Source: Sphagnum compactum (Eukaryota > Bryophyta > Sphagnopsida > Sphagnales). Taken from it: a stretch of DNA of 64,000 nt. This document shows positions 22,150-33,845 of the stretch, piece by piece. Each line of letters begins with the position of its first letter. Position 1 is the first letter of the stretch. The position numbers and the translations under genes were made by a program. The stretch covers positions 1,240,001 through 1,304,000 of the forward strand of contig OZ234497.1 in the NCBI GenBank assembly GCA_965153455.1, given 5' to 3'. The notes beneath the pieces were generated by a model. The model was given only the letters and a program-made list of their open reading frames with translations, was not told the DNA's origin and made no database searches.

Positions 22150-23305
22150 TTTAGTCAAAAACTAGTAGTAAATCCCTCTTCCCTTGGTTGGGTTGGGTCC
22201 ATTCAGGTCAATCCTCTAGGTTGTGTTCCTTCGCCACAATGTATTGAGTCCTCTTTTTATGCCCAATAAGGGAATAAATAAATAAATAAATCCCCAAACA
22301 CCTCAAAACTGCCCTTTTTGCTCACAATATGCACCCATAAAAATAATTTAAAAGAATTTAGGGTAAGTCATAAAATATTGTATATAAAAATGATCGCGGA
22401 AAGTGTACGTGACTCAAACACCAATAGCAAACTCTTCTCTAGAAACAACATAAGGAGGTTGAGATGCTCATGTACATTTTATACGTACATAATATTACTT
22501 GATTGTATTTTGGGACTTATTTAAAAGTGAGCGGTGTTTATTTCACAAAAAAAAACATCATCATTGTCCGTACTACAAAGCTGGCAAACACATGGTTTGA
22601 ATCTTGGACGAGTGAGGGAGGTGCAAAAATCAACACTCCCCTTTTGTTCTGATGAATAAGATAAAATGACGGCAGCCCGACGTTAGCATGACTCAAAGCT
22701 TAGTTTGCAGTATGGGGTAAAGAGTAAAAAAGAGGGCTCTGAAGGCCCTGGGCCAGCTGATGAAATAGATTACCATCTGTTAATAATATACACTTTTCAT
22801 TGTACACATGACATTATACATCATTTTAAACGTATTGTTATATATGTTTATTATAATGGTGCTTTTCACATTTGATGTTAACTCACTTTAATGACAATCT
22901 AGGTGGCACCCAATGTCAATTGGGTGATAACTTAATGTTAAGTGAATGGTAGCTTAACATACAATATTCATTGTAAAGGTGCATTCACACTTGGTATTGA
23001 GGACTCTAGTATTAAGTCCCTGAACACCAAGCTAGTCATTTAAGGTCTCTTCACATATAGGGGTAAGTTATTGACAATTTTTTTTAAAAAGTTAGTAAAG
23101 TAATAAAACCGGTTTAAAGTTTAGGGTTACTAAAAAGTTTTATGGCAATAGTCGCCATCATTAGGTTGTAGGTGTTTGTAGATGGCCCTTTAGGTAGGGA
23201 CTTTAGGGTTAGTACTTTAGTGGTAGCTACCCTTGTTCAAGGACTTAGGGTCATAATTAACACACTATGCCCAACTTTTTAACCCATCCGGCAAAAAAAC
23301 TTGCA
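22150..23305. other. Unassigned DNA
   Basis: No gene is recognised. A phrase near 22590 (GGTTTGAATCTTGGACG) resembles a pol III box B but has no convincing box A. The stretch ends where copy 2 of the gypsy-associated block resumes. Confidence 0.35.
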
Positions 23306-24541
23306 ATCTATGCATTCCAAAAAAATGGTATTTTTTTTATGACCATAAAGTTGCCAAAAGCATTATAAACATGTTGTAAACAATATTTTTTGTATTGGAT
23401 TGCCCTAAATTATGCCTAAAAAAGTATTTTGAAATATTACAACACATCAATTGAAAACAAATATGGATTTCCAAACAAACGCTGAAGTTAATGATTTATT
23501 TTCAATTTTAATTCAAAATTACACTAAAATACACATCACAATATTGAAAAAATAGTTTGTTGAGCTATATAATAAAAATTAACTAGATTACAAGTTTGAT
23601 GGCACTTAAATATGAACATTTGTATAAATGTAGTTTTTCATTATCACTGAACTTTGCAAGTACAATTTATTTTTAATAAGATTTTTTATTATATGCATGG
23701 TAGGTTAGTAAGAGCATTTCAACCCATAATTTTTCATCCTATGTCCTTCACCACATTTGACACATTTAGGTTTTTTAGTGAATTTGGAACACGTTGACAC
23801 ATTATGTCTTATTGCATGGCATAATTAAGAATTGCTTGGGCTACCAAGTCCACTATGGCAAAAAAGTACATGCTTAGATTTATTAATTGAACATTATATT
23901 TAGATTTACAACTTGATTATTAATACATACAACTATTTTTCAAAAAATGTACATTCATTTTTACTATTGGACTTTTAAAGTTAAAAGTATTGATTGACAA
24001 CTGATTGGAATGAAATAAGACTAAGATTTTGACATTGTATTTCACTTCAAACCATTTATGAGGATTCAATGTATGATATACTTTGACATAATAAACTCAT
24101 ATGTGGAATCCTTGCCTCAAAAACCTAAGCAAAAATTAAGTTATGAACTTTTGAATGATCAAAATTGGGGTTTATTTTCATAAGTCCCTTTAAGCTACAA
24201 TTTTTTGGTTTTTAGTTTTTCTTTTCACTATAGCAAATGGCATTGAAATATCTAGGTGGACTACCATTTAGATTGAGTTTATTAATTTAAAACATTCTGT
24301 AATCCCTTATTCAACTAATGATATAATTACAAACGACCATTTTAACACTATCGAATGGACTTTTATAAAGAGTTTTATCCGCTAAAATGAAGCCACCATA
24401 CCATGCAATTCAGCTTTCAATGCATGAATCTATATTTCTGTAAATGTCTATCTTATGTTGAATTCCTCTTCCCACTCGTCTCTCAAGGGTGAATACAAGA
24501 TCGAGTGGCTCACTTTTGGTGTCCCATTGCAATTTTTTGCA
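23306..24541. repeat. Gypsy-associated repeat block, copy 2, with the Helitron empty site
   Basis: Aligns to 9880-10266 joined directly to 11254-12237. At 23691/23692 the sequence passes straight from TTA to TATGCATGG, without the 987-base Helitron. No protein domain is recognised. Confidence 0.8.
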
Positions 24542-26029
24542 AGGTGTAGTGAATTAACATGCCATAAAACCATTTATATGCACATTTGGGACTTGGTTTA
24601 TAATTCTCAACTTTAATTAAAAAAAAAATCTATATAATGTGTGCATAATAAATGTGCACCCATTATGTAGTAATGAACTTGAAGTGAAAACATATGGATT
24701 GTTTCGATTGTCTGCACTTCTCATACACATGAAATTTTCAATACCAATTTTTAAAAATATACCTTATAGGGACTTAGTACTTGATAGATGAAATAAAAGA
24801 AAACACAGATTCGAAAACTTCATTACAAAAGCATTAACCAAATATAGTTATGGACTTTTGAATGAGTAAAATCTAAACCTTATTTTCACAAGTCTCTACA
24901 TGGGTCATTTTTTGTTGGATTGATGATGTTTTTCCTTGTAAAATGCATGTCAAAAAAATGTCTAAAAGAACGTTTTTTCATTTGAATTTAATTAGCTCAT
25001 TAACTAACCCATAGTCCCCCATTTATGTTAATTCGACACCAAAAAAAGGACTTTTAAGGACTTTTTCTCTACTAAAAATGAACCATTTAACATCTCATCT
25101 ACCCTCAAAGGTTCATAAGGAGTTTCACCTATCTTTTTGAGTCACTTTTCAACTTCAATTGCTAGTTAACAAGTCATCCATGTCCACATATATGTCATTA
25201 TTACACAAATCTTTCAAATTTTGGTTTGAAATGAACTACAAACCTCTTTTTCCTTTCAACATTTAATATCCTTCTTTTCACAAACAAACACTCAAGTCTA
25301 TCATAATAATTTTAAACATGTTATCAAAGTTCTTGTCTAACGGCATCCATTCGCACTCTCAAATATTTTTCATCATGCACACTATATTCAACCAACATCA
25401 ACATCTTTAGTGATTACCAACAAGGCGGTGCAAGGTTCAATTTCCTTTACTAGTAATCCTTGTTTTTACCACAAATTAAATCTTGAAACTTTGAAAATTT
25501 TATCTTCATGTCATGCTCACAAACTTTCACTACCATTTGCAACCTTTTTGCCCAATCGAAAAATCCTCTAGATCCTTTCCCTAAAATAATTTATCCATCC
25601 CCTGGAAATATCTATTTTAAGTCATTAGCTTTAAGTACTTCCTCTTTCCTTTTTGAACTAATGGCTCTAAACATGTTATCTTCTATTTTTAAATTAAAGC
25701 ATATATCGTTCCTTCATACAAATCTCCATCCTAACTTCCCATACAAGTCTTTCAAAACACTCCAACAAAATTAAAAAGAACTTCTACCAGAAAGTACAAT
25801 TGTGTCTCCTATTCTAATCTTATGATCAATCTTTGATCTATAAAAGTGCGCATCTAGCAAAATTATGCTTCTAATTCTACAAAATGTATCAATTCTAGTA
25901 AAAAGAAGTTTTGTTGAACATTCACCTTCTACTATTGGAAGGAGATATTGAAAATCACATGGTGAAAGGGAAAAAGTTTGTTCATACAAGATTTCCAATT
26001 TTTAATAAAATTAGTGTTTCGTACTTTCG
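24542..26029. other. Unassigned AT-rich DNA
   Basis: No gene, RNA or repeat end is recognised. The ORF at 25508-25774 has no recognisable domain and the composition of random AT-rich translation. Confidence 0.35.
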
Positions 26030-26870
26030 TACCTGTATTGATTGAATTCTACTTGAATGGCAGCTATGGCAGCCTCCTTGACTTCCAATGGAGCTGGAAA
26101 ATTAGGAAAACTTGCACATAAGAAATGGACAATGTGATTGATTGAATGATGCCATAGATTAGTGGGTATCTACGAGGGGAAGGAGTTCGAGCGTGACCTT
26201 CGGCAAGGTTGATGGCGTTGCAGCATTGAGTGAGCAAAAAAAGTTGCTGGATGGGTGAGGGGGCAAACGCAACGCTCCTTTTGGCCAGCAAACCCGAACA
26301 ACAGGAGGTACTCAACATGGCCATGGCTGTGACCAGTTCGTAATGCAGCCCTCATCCGTGAGCTACCCTGTTTTGCTTCAGCTCCGACAAGGGGAGGCAG
26401 CTTCCTGCCCACCATCGCCATCGCCATCTACACCATCTGAGATTCTGCTACTTCATCTCCTTCTCCCTTCAGCCGGCATAGTCGAGCTTCCAATTGTTGT
26501 TGTTTTGTTTGCGAAAGAGGAATCAGCAGTGATAGCTATGGAGAGTGCCGCGTAGTAGACAGACAAGAGGGAGAGCGAGCGAAGCGATACTCCTGGGGGA
26601 TCTGTTGTGGACGGGATGCGACGAGAGCAGACGAAAGGAGAGAGAGAAAAAAACTTTGGTGCTTGGGCTGTGCTACCTGCCGCCTTCTGTTGGATGGGTT
26701 TTCGGGAGGTTTTGGTGGGACCGATTCGTTGACTGGCCGGCCGTCCGTCTGTCCGTGCGTCGCCAGGGGGTGAAAAAGAAAGAAGAGCTTCAAGTTATCA
26801 CAACTAACATGTTTCAAGAAGACACATTTTCCACATTTGAACTTTCAAAATCTAGAATGCCTAGTTGACA
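26030..26870. other. GC-rich island, possible captured or old gene start
   Basis: Base composition jumps upward between about 26150 and 26830, with many CG dinucleotides. The minus strand has two overlapping open frames: 26170-26427, starting MAMAMVGRKLPPLVGAEAKQ, and 26064-26324, starting MAMLSTSCCSGLLAKR. The latter has the Ser/Ala/Arg composition of a plastid transit peptide. Neither is a recognised family, and no downstream exons are obvious. It could be a first exon, a promoter CpG island or a gene fragment carried by a transposon. Confidence 0.3.
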
Positions 26871-27064
26871 GCCTCGTGGGGACGTTCTGGATTTCAAAAG
26901 CTCTTGTGATAACCAGCCAGCAAGGACAGTTCCAGGTTCTTGGTTCTAACTTTTGAACCCCCCCTTTTTTTTTGGGGGGCTAAAACCCATGTGTTTTTTC
27001 ACTTCTCAAGTCCTTTTTAAAAAATAGACATTGGTTTAAGGTTTAAGATTTGAAAAATTTCGCG

Positions 27065-27955
27065 ATGCCACTCGATGCTGCACTGTTGCGATGTCCTTTC
27101 AATGTAGCATCAGACATTTTCACGCTAAAGAAGGACACTGCCAAGACATACTGCAACGACGCCGGGCTCAATGTTCCAGACAATGCACCTTTGGCAGTCT
27201 ACCAGGCAGCCCTAGCCGAGCACTAGTTAGTCATGGGTTTCAAGACCGTTAGCTCACTTGTTGACGCGCGGTTGTCCAAGATGGAGGCGGCCATCGAGAA
27301 CATTGCATCTCTTGCGGCTGCTGGCAACCTTGTGGTTAACCAACTGATGGAGCGCGAAGCGGCCGCGGCTGTCATAGCCAAGGCTGCTTCTACGGAGGAG
27401 CCCAAGTGGACCATAGTGATGGCCAAAAACGTGTGCCAGGTGGTCAGCCAGGTTGTGGATATACCTTGGCTGACGCGGCCAAACAAGAGGAGCGCAAGCT
27501 CAACTTGTGCCTCGCGGGCTTTGAGGCCAAGGAGGGCGAGACCGAGCAGGAGCTGGTGTAGCAGCTCAACACAAAGCTGTTGCAAGGGCAAATGAAGCTG
27601 CGCGCCAAGGATATTCACCGCCACGCGGCAGCGGCCTGCAATCGCGCGAGCCTCCACCTCGACGGCGGGTGCGCGCCCCGGTGCAATGCTGTTCAAATTC
27701 GCAACAAGCGAAGATCACCAGGCCGCGCTGCGAGGGCGCAAAAGCTTGGCGAGGACTAAGCTAGGCCTAGATGAGGACTTCACGCCCGCGCAGCAGGCAT
27801 TCAAGTCGTAGCTGTGGCCGTTGTTCAAGGAGGCCAAGGCGGCAGACAAGCGCACCTTCTGGCACGCAGCCAAGCTCTTCATCAATGGCACTCGGATTTG
27901 CCCACCCTCCTCCATTTAAGGCCACGGGGACCAAAAAGACCTATGCATGGTATTA
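27065..27955 (+). pseudogene. LINE ORF1 remnant
   Basis: Begins MPLDAALLRCPFNVASDIF. An in-frame TAG lies at about 27224, and the frame then continues through a helical, Ala-rich coiled-coil-like part (LVDARLSKMEAAIENIASLA). After a frameshift near 27475 another frame reads AAKQEERKLNLCLAGFEAKE and KLRAKDIHR. A second shift leads to FATSEDHQAALRGRKSLART and WPLFKEAKAADKRTFWHAAK. This layout (coiled coil, then a small RNA-binding-like C-terminal domain, then an endonuclease ORF) is that of non-LTR ORF1 proteins. It is not functional. Confidence 0.65.
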
Positions 27956-30949
27956 TGGAACATGCACGGGGTGGTGTAAATAAACTGGAAACGGAGGTGC
28001 AAATACTAAAGCTATTTCAAGATGTTGACCTTGTCTTATTAACCGAAACCTGGCACTTCCTAGGCCAACATTTGCCACACGTTGAAGGGTTTGACTCACT
28101 TGCGGTAACCCGCACTATGCAACCGGGAATAACAAAAGCAATAAAACATAGGGGGCGGTTGCTGTTTACTTTCGTAGCCACCTCGGCCCAAACCTGTCAT
28201 AGTGGAAGATAGGAAGCCACGATTCTTATCTATGGCTATGGGTCAGCAGGGGTGCTGCCCCTAACTTGTATGTCCGCGTGGTGTATGCTGCCCCTGTTGG
28301 CTCTAAACACGAGAGTGAATCCTTGTTCCAAAACCTGGCAGCAAATATTGCTGAAGTTCAAACTCTAGGGGGCATAGTATTATTGGGAGGGGATTTTAAT
28401 GCGTGAACTGCAATGTTACCAGATACCATTGACACTAACGACCTTTGTGAACTGTTACAGGCGCCTGAGCTTGCTCAGACTGAGCAACCAAGTGTTATGG
28501 CTAAGTTATAGAACCGCGACGCCAGTGTTGGCAGTTGGGGCCACGAGATCCTGGACCTATGTTGTGACGCCGGGTTGCTCATCCTCAACAACCGGACACC
28601 TGGCGATGAATCAGGGGAGTTCACTTGCTTGGCAAATGGGGGGCGTAGCATTGTCAATTATATTGTTGGCTCACCTACAATTTGGCAAGCTGCTACACAC
28701 CTCGAGGTGATAATAAACGACACCCGCTATTGCGCGATGGGGGGAGACTCTGACCACAGGCTGTTACGCCTATGGTTGAGCATTGATTGTAGCTTTGTTG
28801 AGCCACAACATACAGTTGTAACAAAAAAATTCCTACCCAGGTTCAAATATGATAAATCAAAAGCTGAAAAGTATCAGCTTGCCCTAGCAGCGAATCTTGG
28901 AAACCTATGGGTTGATCACTCAATCGGGCATCTGGAAGCAGACAGGTTAGCTGACTTATTGCAGCAGTGCGTGGGTGCTACAACAGAGTCTACTTTTGGC
29001 AATAAGCTTTCGGGAGGAAACTGCAGAGCATGACATTGCCATAAACCCTGGTTTGATGCTGACCGATGTATAGCGAAGCGGGAGCTGAAGCTCTGGCTGA
29101 AAGCCAACCCCGATTCGCACGACGCTAAATATCATGCAAGTAAACTCAAAAATTTATTAAAAAAGAAAAGAATTTTCTGGGAAACTACAAGAGCTCAACA
29201 CATGTGTACGTTTGCCAAGGTAGATGCACTCTCGTTCTAGAAAAAGTACCGGCCAAGGGCACCCGTTGTGGACAAAATCAGTGCCTCCAACTTCAGGTGC
29301 CAACAAGGTGTGAAGCAAGGTTGCCCTCTCAACCCCCTTCTGTTTGGGCTATATTTGGATGCCCTGGAGGGGCGCTTGGATGGCAAAGAATGCGATGCAC
29401 TGACCCTAGCAAACATGCACGTATGGCTGTTGTTTTTTGCAGATGACCTTGCTTTGACGTCAGAGGTGGGACTACAGCACCAGTTAGACGCACTCCAGCA
29501 GTTCTGTGCTGAACGTGGACTTACAGTGAATGTGAAAAAAACAAAAGTCATGGTGTTCAACTCTACTGACCCATGCCAAGAGTTTGTGTTTGAAGGTGAT
29601 GCTATTGAGCGTGTGCAGACCTTCGAATACTTGGGGATCGTGCTTGAGACCACCCCGAACCTGGATAGTGCGATGGAACATCTAGCAGCTGCCAGTAGAC
29701 GCTCGCTGTTCGCATTGAACCGCCGTTGTACGGAGCTACATATTATGCATGTCTAGTTACGCTATCACCTCTTCAACACATTGGTGCGTTCCACAGCAAG
29801 TTATGCCTGTGAGGTTTGGGTGGACTCTAAGAAAATAGAGGCTATTGAAGTAGTGTATCGAGGGTCCCTCAAGTCCTTGCTTGGGGTGCGAAAAACAACT
29901 AGCATGTCCATCGTGCTGGCAGAATCTGGCAAATTCCCCTTTGAACATTTTACATAGGGACAAGCACTGTTGTACTATAACCGTGTGAGCACGGTCGCTA
30001 AAATCGCATCTTGGGCAAGGCATGGGAAGCCCAACTCGCTATGCTTGCCGCGGGAAAGGACTGTTGGGCTATATCCGTGAAAAATTGGCTACTCAAGAAT
30101 CAGCCCCAGGAGGTGGCAGGTTTTCTGCCTCCAGTTCAACCGTCATTGGAAACGACGCCTAAGCTTGCAACGCCCCGTGTGCTCCAGGCGAGGACTGCTC
30201 AACCGCCACTGGGAACGGCTCCTGCGACAACGCACATACACCCGACCCGTCTAGCAAGGGTGAGAGGTTGGGCGGAGAGCCAAGTACTTTGGTACAATGC
30301 ACACAACGTATGGGTGGGAGTTCAAATGGTTCAACTGGCCGCGCTACAACTAGTGCAATTGGTTAGTGCTAGATCTACGACAGGAGGCCTAATCAACTAG
30401 AAGGCTGGGGCCCCACCCCCTCCAGGTTTTCCCCACACAATATTGAGTGTAAAAAGGGTGAAGGATAATATGCAGTTGGCTTACATTGAAAATCTTTTTA
30501 TCAACTGCGAGATCGGGACCAGCGTGCAAACAAGATACTTGCGTTTCAAAGGTATGTTATACGAGAGTGAAAGCTATTTGTGTGACATCAGCTGCGTTCA
30601 GCTACAGAAAGCTTTGGCCCGATTTCGATGTGGTAACATGCAGCTTGAGGTAGTGCTAGGTGCGTGGAAAGGCGTGCCATACGCAAAGAGGCTTTGTCGA
30701 GGCTGCGATTTGGGGAAGGTTGAGGATGAAGAGCACTTGCCTCTTGTATGTCCAAATACACAGAAAGTTAGGGAATGCTTTTGTTCGACCTTGCCCTTCA
30801 CCCACACTACCACTCTTGCTGAGCTCATGCAGACTACGAACACAAGTCGCCCTGGCCAAGTTTGTGGCATGTTGCCAGTACCAGAGGACAATCTGTCCTC
30901 CATGATCTACCTTTCGTCTAATGGACTCTCTGGTCCTAAACGGATGTAA
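27956..30949 (+). pseudogene. LINE ORF2: endonuclease and reverse transcriptase with internal deletion
   Basis: The apurinic-type endonuclease is readable from WNMHG (27956-27970), through LLTETWHF, LYVRVVYAAPVGSKHESESL and LLGGDFNA (ending 28403), to NYIVGSP and MGGDSDHRLL (about 28750). Frame 0 then runs with only point stops (28404, 29031, 29238) into FWETTRAQHMC and RPRAPVVDKISASNF. It jumps near 29294 directly to QGVKQGCPLNPLLFGLYLDA, FADDLALTS (catalytic FADD) and LTVNVKKTKVMVF. The RT blocks before QGVKQGCP, including the first catalytic Asp, are missing. The C-terminal part (30443-30949) holds the zinc-binding CRGCDLGKVEDEEHLPLVC motif. It is GC-richer than its surroundings. No poly-A tail or target duplication was identified. 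Confidence 0.85.
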
Positions 30950-33646
30950 AATTGTAAACAATAAACAGTAAACAGACATAACTTCCAACATACTAAGTGG
31001 GATGACACTTTTGATGCCTCAACTTTAAAAATCCAGTTTTCAGCTTGAGTCAAATCCTTAACACGCAGTTTGAAGAAATGGGTGAATTAATGATCAAGGG
31101 ATCTTGCACAAATGAAAATCTAAATTTATTTGCTTTAGGTACTCCTTTAGACCTCATGAAGTTGGTAACAAAAAAATTTATGCAAGATATGTGGTGAATG
31201 GAATTTTCACTGGAATTGTGATGTGGTTGCCCATCTAGTTTGCCCATCTTGCATTTCCACCCAAACCTTAGTTTTGGAAATAAATCCAGAGTGGGTCACT
31301 TTGATAAACATTCTGATTTTTCTCAATAGCCCACTGGTCATCTCTGTGACAATTCACAAGTCACAAAACATTCCCCACCACTAAATTAATTGCTTCAAGA
31401 ATGAATAGCACATCCCTCAACACATAACTCAGCCCAAGAAGTTGAACAAACAAAAAATGCACAATTTGAGACAAATCATCAACAAAAACTGCCAAGTGTC
31501 ACACCCAGATCCATCTACAAAATCTCATTTTCCCCTCCTACAAGTGCAAGTACTCTCTTTCAAAAGCATGAAATTCAAATATATCCTTCAAAGTTTCTTG
31601 ATTACTCCAAACCCAACATAAACTTGCCACTTTAATTGGCCATGAAATGCCTAGCATTGTACTTGATAATTTTGCTTAATATGGGCCCTAAAAATTGTGT
31701 CTGAACATACATTCTTTTCTTTGAAACTCTTGGAGCAAGGAAATCCATAGCTTCAAAAGGAAATAGTGGTTGATGACAATAGGGCATTCTTCCCCAAACC
31801 ATACAATGCTAAGATTTTAGACCCCCAATTTCTACCAAATCTTTGTGCCAAACGAACTACAATAGCCCAAAGCAAAAACATCAAGAAGGAACTTAACTCT
31901 ATGCTCTTCTACCCTTCAACGCACTTGGAAGGCATTAATATAATGTTACTTTCTTCACTCCATAATTCGCATGCTGCATACCACAATACAATGCCTACTC
32001 ACACATATTAGAAATCAAGAATAACAGGACAATTCCAAATGGTGAACGCCATCAAAACCAAAAATCACCATAACAATGCCATCCACCATAATTTGCAAGA
32101 AACAAAAAAACAAACATGCAAAGAAAAACTGTCCACAAAACCTTTCCTCCCATCACCTTCAATTACTTAAAGTTCGTCACTTTCTGGCTTTCAACGATTG
32201 ATGTGATGATGTTTCATTCATCCAGGGTTTCATCACCCTAATTTTGTGTCAGAATGGCTCATTTTTTCTTGAGGAATCCCTGTTTTTTTTCCCATACTAT
32301 TTGGTGGAAATTTTCTCTTTGTGCACTTGATGAATGGGATCAAATTCCTTCTGTTGTACCTTTTGCAGTTGATGAATATGATCTAGTTCCTCGTGCTGTA
32401 AGTACAATACCACCCACCCCATTGCACCACAAAAGATTGAGGGGTTCCCGCAATTGTGAGCAGGCTTTTTTTGTTCAGGCAAAATTTCAACAAATGGCCA
32501 ATTTTTCAATTGGCAAAAATGTAGGTTTATTTCATCGCCAAATTTCGTTTTTTCTTTTGTCTAAATCACCAGATTCTATCCTAAGTTCCACCAGGTAACC
32601 AAGAAAATAGAAGGATGCTAGATTTCTTTTTCTGATCACCAAATCTAGCTAGATCATCTCATGGGTGATCACCACTTCCTGCCTGTCACAAAATTGGAAA
32701 AAAAACCCGTATTGCAAGCCCACAGAAAAACCATTCAAATGAGTGTTGCCTGCGTATTGTGTATTGTGCCCCAAATAAGGAAAACAAAACATTGAAAGTG
32801 TAAACCCGGTGAGGTAGGTCAGTTTTAAAATCATAGATTATGTTGGGAGAATACCTTGCATTTCATTTTAAACCAATATGTTTTTTAGCCTGATGATGCT
32901 TAAGGTCTGCATATTCCAGGCATTGAAATGTGCTTGTATGCCTTGCAAAAGAGTCAAGCCATCATCATTTGACTTGAAGAAGGTAGGAAGAATTCACATG
33001 CCCTCAATTTGATATGATGACCATGACATTTTTTCGTGACCATGATACCAATTGGGTTCAGATTGCATGGCATTTCCACAATCCTCAGAGCGGTGGTTTC
33101 AAGGTCCTAACTTCATCTCACAAGGTATAATTAATTACAACCTGCTTGCCTCTCGTATTTCTTTCTCTCTGTTTTGTAGAAACTGTGTGGGGATGTTTTT
33201 CATACATTTCTTCCTTCACGTATCTAGATGTAGTGCAGTGATATGCAGTATTTGACACCAGTCTTAAGTTTTAGGGTGTAGGTTTTTGTGTTGAAGACTC
33301 ATCACAGAACCTGTGTCACACATCTAGTGAGAAGAACAAATGCCTTCTTTTTGGGCATACATGTCTGACAATATTGTTTTTAATTGTCCCATCTCAACAA
33401 CACTTCTGCTCAGAAACCAGCACATGCATAGAGCATTTGAATAATAGGGAAATTATCAGTGTTTCACTGGTTGGAAAATTTGCTCAATTTGTCTTTTCAG
33501 AATTCCCAGCCTCTTCTGCATCTCCACATGTCTCCACTTCCCTGGAAAATGTTATTGTTTCAGTTGTCTTACTGCTGATGTAGCCATCTCCGGTGCACCC
33601 CTCATGATGTCCATCAGTAAGTAAATGAAGCTAGAGTGCCTCTTAT
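30950..33646. repeat. Fourth NmrA-unit remnant: upstream flank without a gene
   Basis: Bases 31290-31520 align to 4640-4870 (upstream of copy A). Bases 32240-32830 align, diverged, to 38880-39180 and 17930-18250 (upstream of C and B). The corresponding NmrA coding sequence is absent. The rest shows no recognised gene. The AT-rich translation 31766-32011 has no domain. Confidence 0.55.
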
Positions 33647-33845
33647 GTGTTTGAGGCCGGGTTAGAAGGCAACTGTCATCAACAAATGAGTGCTGACCAT
33701 TGTCTCTCTCCATTTGTGCAAATGTGGAGCTACCAGAAGAGCACCAACACTAGATGGATCACAAATGTGCCTGTTGTTTGTGAACTTGTGAATTGTGATC
33801 TTGATGGGGATTGTTATCTTGTGATCTGGCTAGCAAATGTCAAAG
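33647..33845 (+). other. Possible unrecognised exon with splice donor
   Basis: The open frame includes CLSPFVQMWSYQKSTNTRW and VPVVCELVNCDLDGDCYLVI and ends at AAAG|GTATGT, a good donor. The downstream candidate exon is 35020-35157, about 1.2 kb away. The start of the window (bases 1-12) shows the paralogous donor region. The protein is not recognised. Confidence 0.2.
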
